From Apium graveolens (lineage: Eukaryota; Streptophyta; Magnoliopsida; Apiales; Apiaceae): 64,000 nt of DNA. The notes beneath the pieces were generated by a model, which had not been told where the DNA came from, searched no databases, and saw nothing but the letters and a program-made list of their open reading frames with translations. Positions 1-11,214 of this stretch are shown here, in pieces. The stretch is taken from assembly GCF_009905375.1 (NCBI RefSeq), contig NC_133653.1, positions 55,095,751 through 55,159,750 on the forward strand, in the 5' to 3' direction. Position 1 is the first letter of the stretch, and the number at the start of each line of letters is the position of its first letter. The position numbers and the translations under genes were made by a program.

Positions 1-1
1 T

Positions 2-706
2 GCGATTGACTTCGAAGGCAGTTGGGATGAGCATTTACCTTTGGTTGAATTTTCTTACAACAACAACTATCATGCGAGCATTGGGATGCCACCATACGAA
101 GCGTTATATGGAAGGAAATGTAGATCACTGGTGTATTGGGATGAAGTTGGAGAACGCAAGGTTTTGGGTCCAGAATTAATTCAACAGACTAAAGAGAAGA
201 TAAAACTTATTCGAAAGCGACTGGATGCAACACAAGATAGACAACGCAAATATGCAGATCAAGCTTGGAAGGATATGGACTACCAAGAAGGAGAGCATGT
301 GCTACTCAAAATATCGCCATGAAAAGGATTGACCAGATTTGGTAACAAGGGTAAATTGAAGTCACGATACGTCGGATCATTTGAAATTCTGAAGAAAGTG
401 GGAACAGTTGCGTACGAATTAGCCTTACCGCCTCATATGCAACATATTCACAACATGTTTCACGTGTCAATGCTTAAGCGATATAATCCTGATTCTAGGC
501 ATGTAATAGAGCATGAACCGGTAGATATCCAACCTGATTTGTCTTTTGTAGAATAGCCGGTAAGAATTTTAGATCGGCAAGAGAGATTGTTGAGGAATAA
601 GTCTGTATCTTTAGTGCGAGTATTGTGGAGAAACCCTATGGTTGAAGAATCAACCTGGGAACTTGAGAGTGAAATGTTAGAAAAATATCCTCATTTATTT
701 TCCTAG
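2..706 (+). pseudogene. G1 Ty3/gypsy pol, integrase C-terminus and chromodomain-like tail (broken)
   Basis: This is the end of a chromovirus polyprotein; everything upstream, including the catalytic integrase core, lies outside the window. One frame runs from base 2 to TAG at 704-706. It contains the plant gypsy signature FSYNNNYHASIGMPPYEALYGRKC, cut here to its recognisable pieces SIGMPPYEALYG and GRKC, then YVG..EIL, HNMFHVSMLKRY and a terminal STWE-like block (ESTWELESEMLEKYP) typical of the chromodomain-like tail. Two in-frame stops break it: TGA at 320-322, where the related G5 copy has Trp, and TAG at 554-556, which G5 shares. There is no frameshift. The stop is followed by a polypurine tract and LTR, so this is the true 3' end of the coding region. 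Confidence 0.9.
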
Positions 707-730
707 TGAGATTCTTAGGACAGAATCCTA

Positions 731-745
731 TTAAGGGGGGAAGGA
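731..745 (+). other. G1 polypurine tract
   Basis: A purine-rich run (AAGGGGGGAAGGA) sits directly before the LTR start TGTAACG. In LTR retrotransposons this tract primes plus-strand DNA synthesis. Its position between the pol stop and the LTR supports the LTR boundary. Confidence 0.85.
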
Positions 746-3700
746 TGTAACGTCTGGGAAATTTACGTCTGTATTATATCATATTTATAATAAATTATGT
801 GTGTTAATGTGTCATTTATGTGGAATTAATTGTCAAACCCTAATTGCTATGTGTTATGTGCATTCTGTTTCGTCCCAGTATTTTTAAGATATTTTTCAGA
901 TACTTTATTTTTGCATTCATAGCTTTCATTTCAAAAGTTTTACGACCCGAATCTTGATTTTAAAGCAAGTATTTCTAATAAAACAATGAGCCTTATTTTT
1001 CATCAAATGGCTTTTACCATCCCATTATTCTGAACATCTAGGTATTTTACAAATTTTCTCGTTTCGCAAAAAATGACTTTTTCGGGCCCCATTGGGTGTG
1101 AAAACCCCCACAAAAATCATATTTTTATTTTTATAAAATTATAGGACCTTCATTTATACCATTTATTTATATTTTTGCATTATTCACAATTTTTGGGAAA
1201 TTTTGGCATATATATTGTATATATAAAATATTTATAAATTAAATTTTAATACTAAAAAATTATAAAACTAGGGACTTATTAATTTTAAAAGATGTAGAAT
1301 TAGGGCCTTAATTTTAATTAGGAGTATTAATTTTACTACTATAACTAGCCTAATTTTTATTTAATTAATCATAATTAATCATTAAAAATCTGAAAAATTC
1401 TCAAAATTCTCTGAAATCGGGTCAGGAAGAACAGGGTCGGGTCAGGAATTCAAGCCATGATTTCTCACTGATTACAACATCAAATCATGTGATTCAAGTA
1501 CCCAAATTGAAGGTTTTGATATGTTCTTTCTGTTTCTAGCATCAATTTCATGTTTTAATCCGTAGTTTTTGATTTTTGATTTCTAGGGTTTATGTTCGAA
1601 TTAGGGCTTTTTAATTCTAGGGTTATTATGATGTTTTGATGATTGAAAAAGCTTTGTTAGATGATTTACAATCGATTCATGGTGTTTAATTGCATAAACG
1701 ATTCCGGGATAGTGATTCTCGATTATTAGGGTTTATGTCCAATTTTCAAATCACAACTCCGTAATTTCTATGAATATTTGGTTCTTGAAATGTTAGGGCT
1801 TCGATTATATGTGTTCTTAGCTTCAGTTTACACTATAGAACATTTGATTTCTTGTACGATTTTGTGATTTTGATTCTTGGCCGGAGTTGATGTCGGCTGT
1901 GATCGGAGATGGAGATTCTGTGATGCTTTTGGTTCGTTTTGGTCGGAATTATATTATTCAGTTGATGTGGGATTGAAACCATGTGAAAACGATCCAAACC
2001 AAGTTATTTTTGGCCTTAAATTGTCCCACCGGAATCTGCTCCGGTGGCTGGTTTCTCGGAAATTCAGGTTATGTTCTTCATGACCCGGAATCCAACCCGT
2101 TTGACCCGTTTCCAGAACCTGGTTTTGATATGAAATTGTCAGAGATTGATTTCTGACAATTGTTTCTGGAATTTATTTTTACTTTTATTTTATTTTAATT
2201 ATAAAATCAGTTTTATTTATTTTATAAATTGATTAATTAATTATTTAATTAATTGATTTATATTATAAATAATTCTAAAATATTTTCTAAAACTTAGATT
2301 TAATTATTTTATTAATTATTCATTAATTATTTATTATATATTTATTATTTGAAAATGATTAATTATTTTTATAATTAATCAAATAATTTTCAATAAATCA
2401 TAATAAATTCATTTTAATTCCAAAAATGATAGAAAATTCATTTTCAATTCTCATTTTTCTTAAATAATTATTTAAAAATTATTTTAGGGTTTAAAAATCA
2501 GTAATAATTATTTATATTGAATAATAAATTGAATTATCTGTGTTTAATTGATATTAAATAGACCGTTAGTCCGATTCGAGCGAAACGAAAGCCCTTTGAC
2601 TCAGAAAAATGAAATAATTTCATTAAAATAATATTAAAACCTAATTTCTTCTAGAAATTAGTTGACCTTGTTATTTATTTGATTATAAGCTAAATTGCGT
2701 GGCAAGACGAGTCTGATAAATTCCGAAACATAGGGAACGAGTTAGATAATGATCAGTTAAGCGATCAGCGAGTCAATTTTGATTTTAAAAATTATTTTAA
2801 CTATAAAAATGATTATGTGACTTATGTGCTTATGTGTATTATGTGATTAATCGAGTCTTACTTGCTAATATATAATATACGAGTCAATCATAAGCGCATG
2901 GGTAGACAATAGGAACGATGTGAAGTCAGTTCGAGACGCAATTGAAGTACGAAATGACTAAACCGGTCTATTTCTCTAACAGAAGCTAAGCCAGCAAGTC
3001 AGGTTGAGTCGGTGATAGACGAAAGTGATATAATTGAAGTGAGTCGCGCAGAAGGCAAGTTTTTCCCCTATTCTAATTTCAGAATAGTGATATTTCTTCA
3101 AATTCTTATCACGCTTGCACTCTTTTGATTCTTGTTCATAAACACTGATACACACTTGTTATTCTTTTGTTCATATTCATTTCGATTCTTGATGTCTCCT
3201 TTTCTTTGAATTCCTTATTTATATTCCAATTGTTACTCACATATATTGATATATTCTCGTGATTAGAATATATCACAGCATACCGATTGTTCTGGTTGCT
3301 ACTCCATGGACTCGATAGTGATATTTTTGGGGATTAAATTTACTTAATTCTAAGGACCGGGACATAATTGGATCTTTGTGATGGCCCGTAGTTCCTGGGT
3401 GCCCGACTGAATCTATATAGTGGGATATAGATCTGCACTGTATCCTGGCTGATCAGCAGGGTATGGATGCGAACTTGTGTCCAGTTTAGTTCGTTTATAC
3501 TCGTCAGCAGTGGCCTTCTTTCTATTCTCGCGGGGTTATATCTTTGCAGATATACCCAGATTACCGTTTCATTTAAACTGCTTTAACACTGTTTATATTT
3601 TGCGGACTTGTTGAGCAATTTTTGGATCACCCCCTTTTGTTGTTATTCACCTTATTGTTTTCAGTTAAGAAGGAATATGAAACCCATCAGGACTCGAGTG

Positions 3701-4066
3701 GTAAAGAAGCGGGTCAAGTCTCAGGATCCTCTCATATCCAAGATGTTGATCACAATCCAGGAAGAAAGCTTTGAGTTTCCCGAACAGGTGGAGTGTAGAT
3801 AGGTAGTGTGTATGTTTGAATGAAAGATGAAATTAGTTTAAAACTGGTTAGACAATGGTTTGTAATAAAGAGAGTTTTAAGATTTTGAATTTGGTTTGTA
3901 ATAAAGTAGTTAGTGGTTCTTGTTTTCATACTTCAACCTAAAAAGATCCTGGTTAATGTTAAAGGGGTTTAGATATATTTCTTTATTATTTGTCATTCAG
4001 ATTGTACAAGTTTGGTGAATAGCTAGTAACCTTCAGACTTATACCTCGGGTCTGGAGGGCATTACA
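746..4066 (+). repeat. G1 3' LTR (about 3.3 kb, Ty3/gypsy)
   Basis: The LTR starts TGTAACGTCTGGG and ends GGTCTGGAGGGCATTACA. The ends form a short inverted repeat and follow the polypurine tract. The reverse complement of the same family is found at 37940-40528 (G5), which confirms both ends, although that copy is about 0.7 kb shorter. The body is AT-rich, with dense ATTAATTA-type runs near 2200-2560 and leader-like 'TAGGGTTT' segments near 1580-1740. No gene was recognised inside; small ORFs here lack any family signature. The candidate target duplication after the LTR is CTCAT (4067-4071), but its partner is off the window. Confidence 0.88.
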
Positions 4067-4326
4067 CTCATCCTTTAAAACAACATGATCACCATAAAAG
4101 GTGATGTTGGGATCAACCTTGAATTCAGCCTCCTTCACAGTGGGTAAGACTTATTGGCTTGTGGTTGTAGATTGGGTTGGCATGTAATCTTCCTTTTCTT
4201 CATCAAAATCTATCTTCCTCTTTGCATGCATCTTGCATCTAAACTTTCTCTTTATCTTCTTTGGTTCTTCTTTCTTTACTTCATTTAGATTCTTAGATGT
4301 CTCACTTGGCAATACAGCTTCTATGA
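4067..4326 (-). pseudogene. E1, fragment of the SIRE-type extra 3' ORF
   Basis: Read on the minus strand, one frame encodes a Lys/Glu-rich stretch (KKEEPKKIKRKF) followed by KIDFDEEKEDYMPTQS, an in-frame TAA, and then VDPNITFYGDHVV. It aligns by eye with the better preserved copy at about 55200-55350 (KLDIVDKELEDQFP ... VDPYSNIYGEPIV), so it is a fragment of the same retrotransposon ORF. On the downstream side it is cut mid-ORF by the G1 LTR, and on the upstream side by the S1 LTR. The protein's function is unknown; it is often treated as env-like because of its position. Confidence 0.7.
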
Positions 4327-4725
4327 TGTTATTCCCTAACAATAGAACAAGAATTATAGAAGGGGGTTGAATGTAATGCTGGCTACTCTTTCAAGATTTT
4401 AAAACAGTTCTTACTTGATAATATATATGTGTTTGATTTGAAGAGTGAGGAATTTATATGAATCAAAATACAAAGTAATAAAAACACAAGCTTTTAAAAA
4501 TTTCTGGTGGATTTGAAAGTATCCACCAGAGATATATATTATATATCGAATGAGAACCCTGTGAAGTTTGAATAGCTCATAGTTGCTGACAAGTATGAAC
4601 AACTAAACTTACAGAGAAATGCTACAGAAATACAGCTTGAAAATGTTTCTCTGAGAATGTGTGTGCTTAGTTCGATAATTATTCTACTTGCTACACTTGG
4701 TTTATATATCACCAAGTTACATGAT
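4327..4725 (-). repeat. S1, truncated SIRE-type LTR
   Basis: The edge TGTTATTCCCTAACAATA and the next ~390 bases match the inner part of the LTR at 35250-36284, including the AGAAGGGGG tract, the TATATATTATATATCGA block and GTGTGCTTAGTTCGATAATT. Similarity stops near 4725, so about 400 of roughly 1035 bp remain. The missing part is the one that carries the CATCCGTCGGGT repeats in other copies. The break abuts the leader of G2. The 132-codon reading on the minus strand here is not a gene. Confidence 0.82.
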
Positions 4726-5119
4726 AGCAGACACAGACCTACGTACCCAACGGGGACGAGGACCAGATCCAGGAATGTCTTGAGGTACATAAGAAGGAAC
4801 TGGTGGAGGAGGCATAGGGGTCTCCTCAGCAACAGCATCAAGGGGTTTCTCCATATCTGAGCTATCCGAATCAGAAGCCCAAGATGGAGAACTCGAAATC
4901 GCAATAGGCCACTATCAACATAATAGTGTACAGACAAGACACAACCAGGTCAAGGCAATTCTATCAAAACATTTAATAGATGCCACGGTAACGCCGTCGG
5001 AACCCTCGACTGACTCTAAAGGTTTGCTCCTCTATATGAGTTGCTGACTCACACTTAAAGACTCACGTTATCACCTACTTGACACAATCCCTAACCTGAA
5101 TCAGGGACTTGAACCTGTA
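4726..5119 (-). pseudogene. G2 gypsy leader with remnant of the leader ORF
   Basis: This is the internal sequence just inside the G2 primer binding site, before gag. On the minus strand one frame reads an acidic/Ser segment (SWASDSDSSDMEKP), a proline-rich stretch (PMPPPPVPSYVP) and a basic end (RPRWVRRSV). That layout resembles the leader ORFs of G3 (25590-26108) and G6 (62869-63551), which are also acidic or proline-rich and lie between primer site and gag. The rest of G2, including gag and pol, is missing because of the fusion to S1 at about 4725. Confidence 0.5.
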
Positions 5120-5131
5120 GCTCTGATACCA
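5120..5131 (-). other. G2 primer binding site (tRNA-Met type)
   Basis: On the minus strand this reads TGGTATCAGAGC, the standard plant site complementary to the initiator methionine tRNA 3' end. It lies two bases from the LTR edge and fixes the orientation of G2. Confidence 0.9.
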
Positions 5132-5133
5132 AC

Positions 5134-8044
5134 TGTGACGGCCTCAACCCCGGGGTCAGGAGTTGACGTCACTAAACACAATTACCAAAAATATAAACAA
5201 CAGAATTATTATTAAAATATACTAACTCGACCCCGAACCAAGATCCGATCCAGGTTCAAGTATAATTCAAGTTTCTCATTATTACAAACTCTTTATTCAC
5301 TATCTACGACGCACTAACTTTATTCAGCAACTCTTCAGACCTCATGGTCTGAAACAAACTACCTCAGAGGAGCCAGGTCCAGAAGGGGCGGGAACACGGG
5401 TCGGTCTGACAGATCTTCTAGGCATCTGCGAAATATACGTAACAGTTTGCAAGGGTGAGCATAATCGCTCAGCAGTACCAAATATGAATAACAAATTAAA
5501 ACAGTAAAGTAACAATAATGGGAACAGAGCTGTAATCACGATATCAACATTTCATAATGATAATCAAAGTAACTGGATAACGCTAATTAGCATGCTTTGT
5601 GAAAACAACAATATAGTGTGCTGCGTAATACCAGAGTCCAATTTTAGCATGCTAATCATTTTATAAAACCGCTGTATCAATAAATCATGCTTTCATATAA
5701 TTCACAAATCCCAATCAGATATATAGCGGATATGTGAAGACAGCTGATCAGGCTATCAACACCAGACGGCTCTAACTGCCATCCTGTTCCGGAACTCAGA
5801 GACTAGCTAGGTCTCTGACCTGCTGGACTAATCAGTTTTATAATGCGCGCAACCGAATTAGCCTCTTACGCCACCTCAATAGGCCTACTCTGGCCCCAAT
5901 GTATCCCATATCTGACCGTTTTATCCAGTTTTCAAAACACTTGTACCCATCTCATTTTCAAAATCATTTATTTAGCCAGCACACATATAAAATCTGTTTC
6001 GCAATTCATTTCATTTGAGATAGGTACCTTTTAAAGTTACTTCTCCCCAAAACAATTCGAAAATGGTGATTTTATAACTACGGGGAATACGTAACTTAAA
6101 ACGTTTCTATTCCATTACGAGAATAAAACATTTAGCTATCCATATACACTGAACCATAAAAGAATGGTCAGGGGTACTTGCCTTGCAACACTTTACAAAC
6201 CCTAATAGCTTTCACGCTGATTTCGATCCTGGAACGACTCGATTGGGATCTACAATTACAAAATACCCTAATTAGTTATACCGACATGCTTGATATCCTC
6301 AAATCCTAATAACCCAAATCCGACAACCCGACTCGTATTATTATTATACACATAACCTGTAATCACATAGTCATATAGTCGGAAATATTGTTAAGATAAC
6401 ATATAAATATATATTTTCGAACATATTTTTAGCAAATTTTGGCCGCATCTTATTTATTTATAGGACTACCCGTCGATTGCAATCGACGTCAACAATACAC
6501 AATTCACCATATTACTTCGTCCTTTTATACAACTTACATCCCAACACCAATCACAATTAATTATTTAAATCCGGAAATATTTTATGAATAAATCATTTTA
6601 TTTATTTATAAAATTTAGGACTCAGAACATCGTCATCACCGTCCACCGTTGACTCGCCGAAGTTCATCGTCAACGGTGGCACAATTTATTGGCGCCCGAC
6701 ATATTACGGGTTCCCAAATAAATTATACCGATATTTTAAAACCATTTCCAGCACGAATAATTAATATCACGAATATTAATCAATAATTCCCTGCAATAAT
6801 GGAATTTAAACAAAATTAAAATCTGTAATAAACCAACCCAACAGAGCATAAACAGCCCACCAAATCCAAACCACAAGCCCAACAGTTAACATAACTGTAA
6901 GGCCCAACAACAAAACCAAGGCCCGAATACACAGGCCCAACCGAAAACCACAGAGCAGCAACCGCAGCCACACACACGGCCACACGCCGCCCCCAACACA
7001 CACACTATACACAGCACAGCACACACAACACAACACATATGCACACACAGAGCACACACATGTATATATATATGTATATGTATACCAACTGAGCAAGAAT
7101 TGAACCAAGCCAAACTGAAAAACACAGCGGCGACTCACCGGAAAAACAAGCCGGAAAGAAACAGTAAGAGGAACGAAGCCCAGGGAAGCGAAAAGGAAGA
7201 AGATGATAGCCGAGAAGAAAAAAAAACCGAGCAAACTCGAAGTATTCGAGAGAGAGAACAAAGAGAATTGAGAGACAGTCGGGAGAGAGAGACAAGAAAA
7301 GTGATGTTTATCCCCTCTCCCAATTTGATTATTCAGCCTCCTGACTTAACCAACGCACGGCACGTGTCCAACTTCGTTGGATACGTGTCGTTTTATTTTC
7401 ATTTTAACTGACTGCAAGCCCGATACGCTGTTTTAATCTATTTTTAAGGGTCCAATTTATAAATAAATATTAATCAGAACATCGCCTTAACAGAGTTAAT
7501 ATGATACAAATATTCCGAAATTATTTAAATCATAAGTTTCAAAATTTTAAAACAATTCTGGGTTGCGCTGCATACCCGCTTTTTAATAAATAACGAAACG
7601 ACGCGCGCATGAAACGATTCCTGAAAATTCCCAAAATAATTTTAAAATTCTCCGAATAATATGAACTTAATAGAATATAAATTTTATAATTTTTAAAGAT
7701 TCCTATAATTAAATATGGATTTTAGCATTTAACACACTCAAAAAATCATTTAAAAAAAATGAATAGTTAACAAAATATTGATTTCTCAATTTTTATAAAG
7801 TCCTAAAAATAATTATTGAGATTATAAAATTAGAAAAACCAATTTTAAAGACAACTCAAATATTTATGAAATTAAAATTACCATAAATTCACTTTTGCAA
7901 GCGAAATAAAATCATATAACTCGCCAATAAACCACATAATTCCAAGTCCACATATTAACAAATCATAAATATTTAAATAACAATCAGTAACTGCTGCCAA
8001 AAATCAATACACACCTTTATTTATTTACTTAAACTTTTATTACA
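5134..8044 (-). repeat. G2 5' LTR (about 2.9 kb, Ty3/gypsy)
   Basis: In plus coordinates it starts TGTGACGGCCTCAACCCCGGGG next to the primer site. It probably ends ...TTTTATTACA at 8044, giving TGTAAT...GTCACA on the minus strand. The outer end is inferred from the terminal sequence and from the fact that E2 coding sequence resumes right after it. The body is AT-rich with a CA-rich patch at 6960-7085. Overlapping ORFs of 60-150 codons at 6800-7410 are low-complexity artefacts of that patch and of purine-rich sequence. Confidence 0.75.
6960..7085. repeat. CA-rich and TA-rich simple sequence within the G2 LTR
   Basis: A degenerate run of CACACA, ACACAGCACA and then TATATATATGTATATG. It is low-complexity sequence inside the LTR and explains several long but meaningless ORFs on the minus strand. 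Confidence 0.85.
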
Positions 8045-9854
8045 CTTCCTAATATTAAAAATAAAATAAAAATACACGAGTCATTATAAGCTTCACCAGT
8101 AGTGTCAACATTTGCAGCATCAGAACTTATAGAGCCTGCAGAATCAGCTTCCTCTGATAAAATGATAGTGTGTGAGACTATAGAGGTTTCAAAATCATCC
8201 TCTAAGTTCTGATCAACATCCAAATTCTGATGTTCACCTAATATATGAGCTTCATCATCTAGATTCGGAAGAGATGTTGTTGGAATATCTGCATTGAGAT
8301 TAGCATCTAAAATTGGTGTTGTTGGTGGAGTATGTTGAGGAATGGTTGGAGCTTCTAAGTACAGAATCTCAGGCACAACCAAGTTGTGAATATCTATTTC
8401 AACAATTGTACCTGGGTCTTCAGCATGTACTTTTTCAATGATAGGAGACACAGGAGGTGTAGGCACTCTGTCTTGAGCAGTGTCTTCAACTTGAATTGGT
8501 GACAGTGGATGTGTAGATGCAGTGGCTTCAACAAATTCTGGTTATGTAGATGGAAGGGATTCAATCACAATTGACTCCTTTGGGATCAGAGATAATTGAT
8601 CCCCTTCCTTAGCTGCTGCTTTCACATCCTCTAAATCTGACTCAACTGTGTCCCTGTTAGCTCTTTGTTTCTTCCATCTCTTCAAGGGTGGAGAGACGGT
8701 GGGAGCTTTGTCATCAGAATTTATCTTTCTAAGCCTTTTGAGTGGCCTAGAACTCCCAGTTTCTTGAACTTTCTGAGAAGAGACCTTCTCAGCTACTTTT
8801 GCAACAGGTTCCGATGTTTAAACCTGCGCCTCATCTTCTGATTCATCTCTCAGAATCATCCTCCTTCTCTTTTGTTGTGTCTGAGGTACAGTCTTTGTCC
8901 TCTTTGATTTAGAAGAAGAAGGCTTCACTGTAGGTGTTGATGGTTGATTTGCATGATCTGATGTTTGTGGTTGTTGAGTGACAGGAGTAGGTACTGATAA
9001 CTGTTGTGTGTTGGTGGGTTGGACATCAGGATATAACAATGAATATGTAGCAACATCAGCATTTACAAGAGCTTGCTTTACTGATAAAGGAATGCTAAGG
9101 GGTCTCAAAACTCCCTTCTTATTGTCAGCAGTGAAAAGATCAGTAAAAGCCCTTTTTGCTAACCTAAAAGGTTCTATGAGTTCACCTGCTAGTTTTGGTT
9201 CATCTTCTGTACAGTAATTGTAAATTAACTGACAGAATCTAGCAAAGTAAACTACATTCCTGTCCTCTTTCATTTATCTCCTATAAAATATAACACAGTC
9301 TTTACATAATCAAAATGAGACTGGTTTAGGAGTGCATACCCAATTTGTTGTGTCAGAATAGGAATGACATCAAAATTTGAGCATTTGTTGGCAAATGTAT
9401 TCGTGATGCAATCGAAGAAGAAGGTCCATTCCTTTCGAATATATGGGCGTTTGAGTTGACCCAACTTAGCCAAACTCCGTTCATACCCAAGATTAACCAT
9501 CATTTGTTGTAGCAAGGGCTCCTCCACAGCAGAACTGAATTGACAGGATTCAGGTAGGTGTAGAGCTTTACGAACTGCTCCTGGAGTAACAACATACTCA
9601 ACCTCATTTACTGTAAATATGATACTTGGAGTCCCATGCTTACCACCATCATCATAATGTCCAGTACGCCAGAATGTCAGAACTTGAGTTCCAGATATAC
9701 TGGATGGCTGTGTCAATGCGAACCCAATTTCACTATGAGACAAGAAATCCTAAATAAAATTAAATTCAGAAGGAGCTTCACTCTTAGTGAGAATGACAGC
9801 ATAGTTGTTGGGGACGAACTTTGCTCCATCAAAGATTATATCCTTGGGTACCAT
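8045..9854 (-). pseudogene. E2, SIRE-type extra 3' ORF (N-terminal domain and Ser/Thr-rich middle)
   Basis: The likely start is ATG at 9852-9854. The N-terminal part carries a globular domain with TFWRTGHYDDGG, VNEVEYVVTPGAVRKAL, EWTFFFDCI, NKCSNFDVIP and VVYFARFCQLIYNYC. These motifs recur in plant proteins usually annotated as retrotransposon or 'putative plant transposon' ORFs. A low-complexity Ser/Thr/Pro and Lys-rich region follows (KPSSSKSKRTK, KRRRM). Damage: TAG near 9750, a frameshift near 9270, TAA near 8820 and TAA near 8540. The G2 LTR interrupts it at 8044/8045, so its C-terminal coiled-coil part is absent here. The + strand homologue is at 21131-21950. I see no signal peptide or membrane segment in the readable part. 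Confidence 0.75.
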
Positions 9855-10797
9855 TGAAAATGAGCGAGAATTTAGAATTCCTGAAAGGTGTTTGATAAAA
9901 TGTCTGTATAGTAAACCGTCAGAGAATATGAGAGAATAAGAAAAAGAGAGAGAGTGAATAGAATAGAAATCTAAATAAAAGATTTGAAAAACTTTTATCT
10001 CTTTTACTTAGACACTCCACGTGACGGCAGTTATTGAGAAGTGGAACAGACTTTACACCTTCCAGGCATGCAGCAATTAAAACAAAAGTTAATGGGCACG
10101 AGAAATAAGTAATGATTACTATGTACATGCAATTTTTTTAAAAAAACAGTTCCCACTAAATAAATGATTATAACTGTCTCTATCTCACATAAACCAATAT
10201 TCTGATAAAATATAACCGTTCAAGTATTGACTTAAAAATAAATCAAGTAAATAAATACTGCCACGTAAGCATCAGAACTTGATTATTATTAGAATTTAAA
10301 AGTGATCAGAATATGGCTTCTTTACCCAAAAGGTGAATGTTTATTTCTGTAATTCTTCACACAAATACTGATATGGTTTCCTCAGAACTTAATCACCAGA
10401 ACTTCCATTAGAACTTGTCCTCAGAATTTATGCAACTGACACTTAAACTGTTCATCTAAAATAACATTGATCACCACAATAATTTTCATCATTCATATGG
10501 AGTGTAAGTGTGTGCTTTAAGCTAAATATCAGACAAAGAGTAAAGTCTGATTCACTTCAGTACATCTTAGAAATAAGGCATAACTAAGAACTTTGCTTAA
10601 AATCTGTTATTAATATGAAGTCTACTATAGAATGAGTTCATGCATGAGTCCACCTTAACTGTTTTGTGCTCATTTTATGCATCTTTTGAAATTTCTTTTT
10701 ACAGTGGCTTCTCAGTGTAAGTGAGTCACAACGGCTTATCAGAATTTATGCTATTATTAGTGTATTTCTCCAGTAATCAGAGAATGTGAAAAGTTAC
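9855..10797 (-). other. Linker upstream of the E2 ORF, with repeated CAGAACTT motifs
   Basis: This is non-coding sequence between the extra ORF and the position where pol would lie. It contains a cluster of CAGAACTT-like words: 10271 CAGAACTT, 10385 CAGAACTT, 10398 CAGAACTT and near variants (TAGAACTT, CAGAATTT) at about 10412-10430 and 10741. Other SIRE copies carry a different short repeat at the same place. No gene was recognised. The upstream pol is missing, replaced by the H1 fragment. Confidence 0.5.
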
Positions 10798-11214
10798 CAA
10801 GAAAATTTATTTTGCTTTTCTAATGTCTCGCTTATTTTTGACTTCATAACATCATCGTTAAGATCAATAGTGTTAGTAACATTGAAAGTGGAAGCTTGTG
10901 AATGTGGAGAATTTTTATTAGAAATCAAATTTTGTTGGACTCCGAATTGTGGGTGTGCATTTTGAAAATTTTGGACAAAAGGAAATTGAGAATTTTGTGG
11001 ATATGAAAAATACGGATTTGGAAATGGAAACTAAGAATTTGGAGTTTGAGAATTATAATTTGAATTTTGTTGGTTGGAAATTGAGAATTGTCGATATTTG
11101 GATTTTGACTATACATGAAAAAAAGACTTGGGAATGAATGTGGGTGTTGAAATTGAGAATTTTGTGTGTTTGAGTTTTGCGAGTTTGAAGGTGAATAATT
11201 ATGCGGGTTCATTT
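10798..11214 (-). pseudogene. H1, PIF/Harbinger-type ORF1 or NAM-associated protein, N-terminal fragment
   Basis: From ATG at 11212-11214 the minus strand encodes an Asn/Gln/Pro/Phe-rich N-terminus (MNPHNYSPSNSQNSN, then repeated N-S-Q-F-P units). After a one-base frameshift near 11085 it continues as NSQFPF, HPQFGVQQN and NDDVMKSK. This low-complexity start is characteristic of the Myb-like ORF1 proteins of plant PIF/Harbinger elements and of related NAM-associated proteins. An in-frame TAG lies near 11030. The fragment ends before the DNA-binding domain, at a junction with SIRE linker sequence. A domesticated host gene fragment is the alternative; no intact gene is present. Confidence 0.5.

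Noticed and set aside
4539..4937. 132-codon minus ORF spanning S1 and the G2 leader
   Set aside because: It crosses the junction of two unrelated elements and is in a different frame from the leader ORF remnant.
5120..5131. Possible tRNA gene sequence (methionine tRNA match)
   Set aside because: Only the 12-base primer binding site is present; no cloverleaf around it. The same applies to 14339, 25395, 35236 and 63724.
6806..7411. Several overlapping ORFs of 60-150 codons on both strands, including Cys/Val-rich and Arg/Glu-rich products
   Set aside because: They arise from CA-, GA- and TA-rich low-complexity sequence within the G2 LTR; several frames are open at once and none has a family signature.
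10949..11137. 62-codon + ORF
   Set aside because: Antisense shadow of the H1 fragment.
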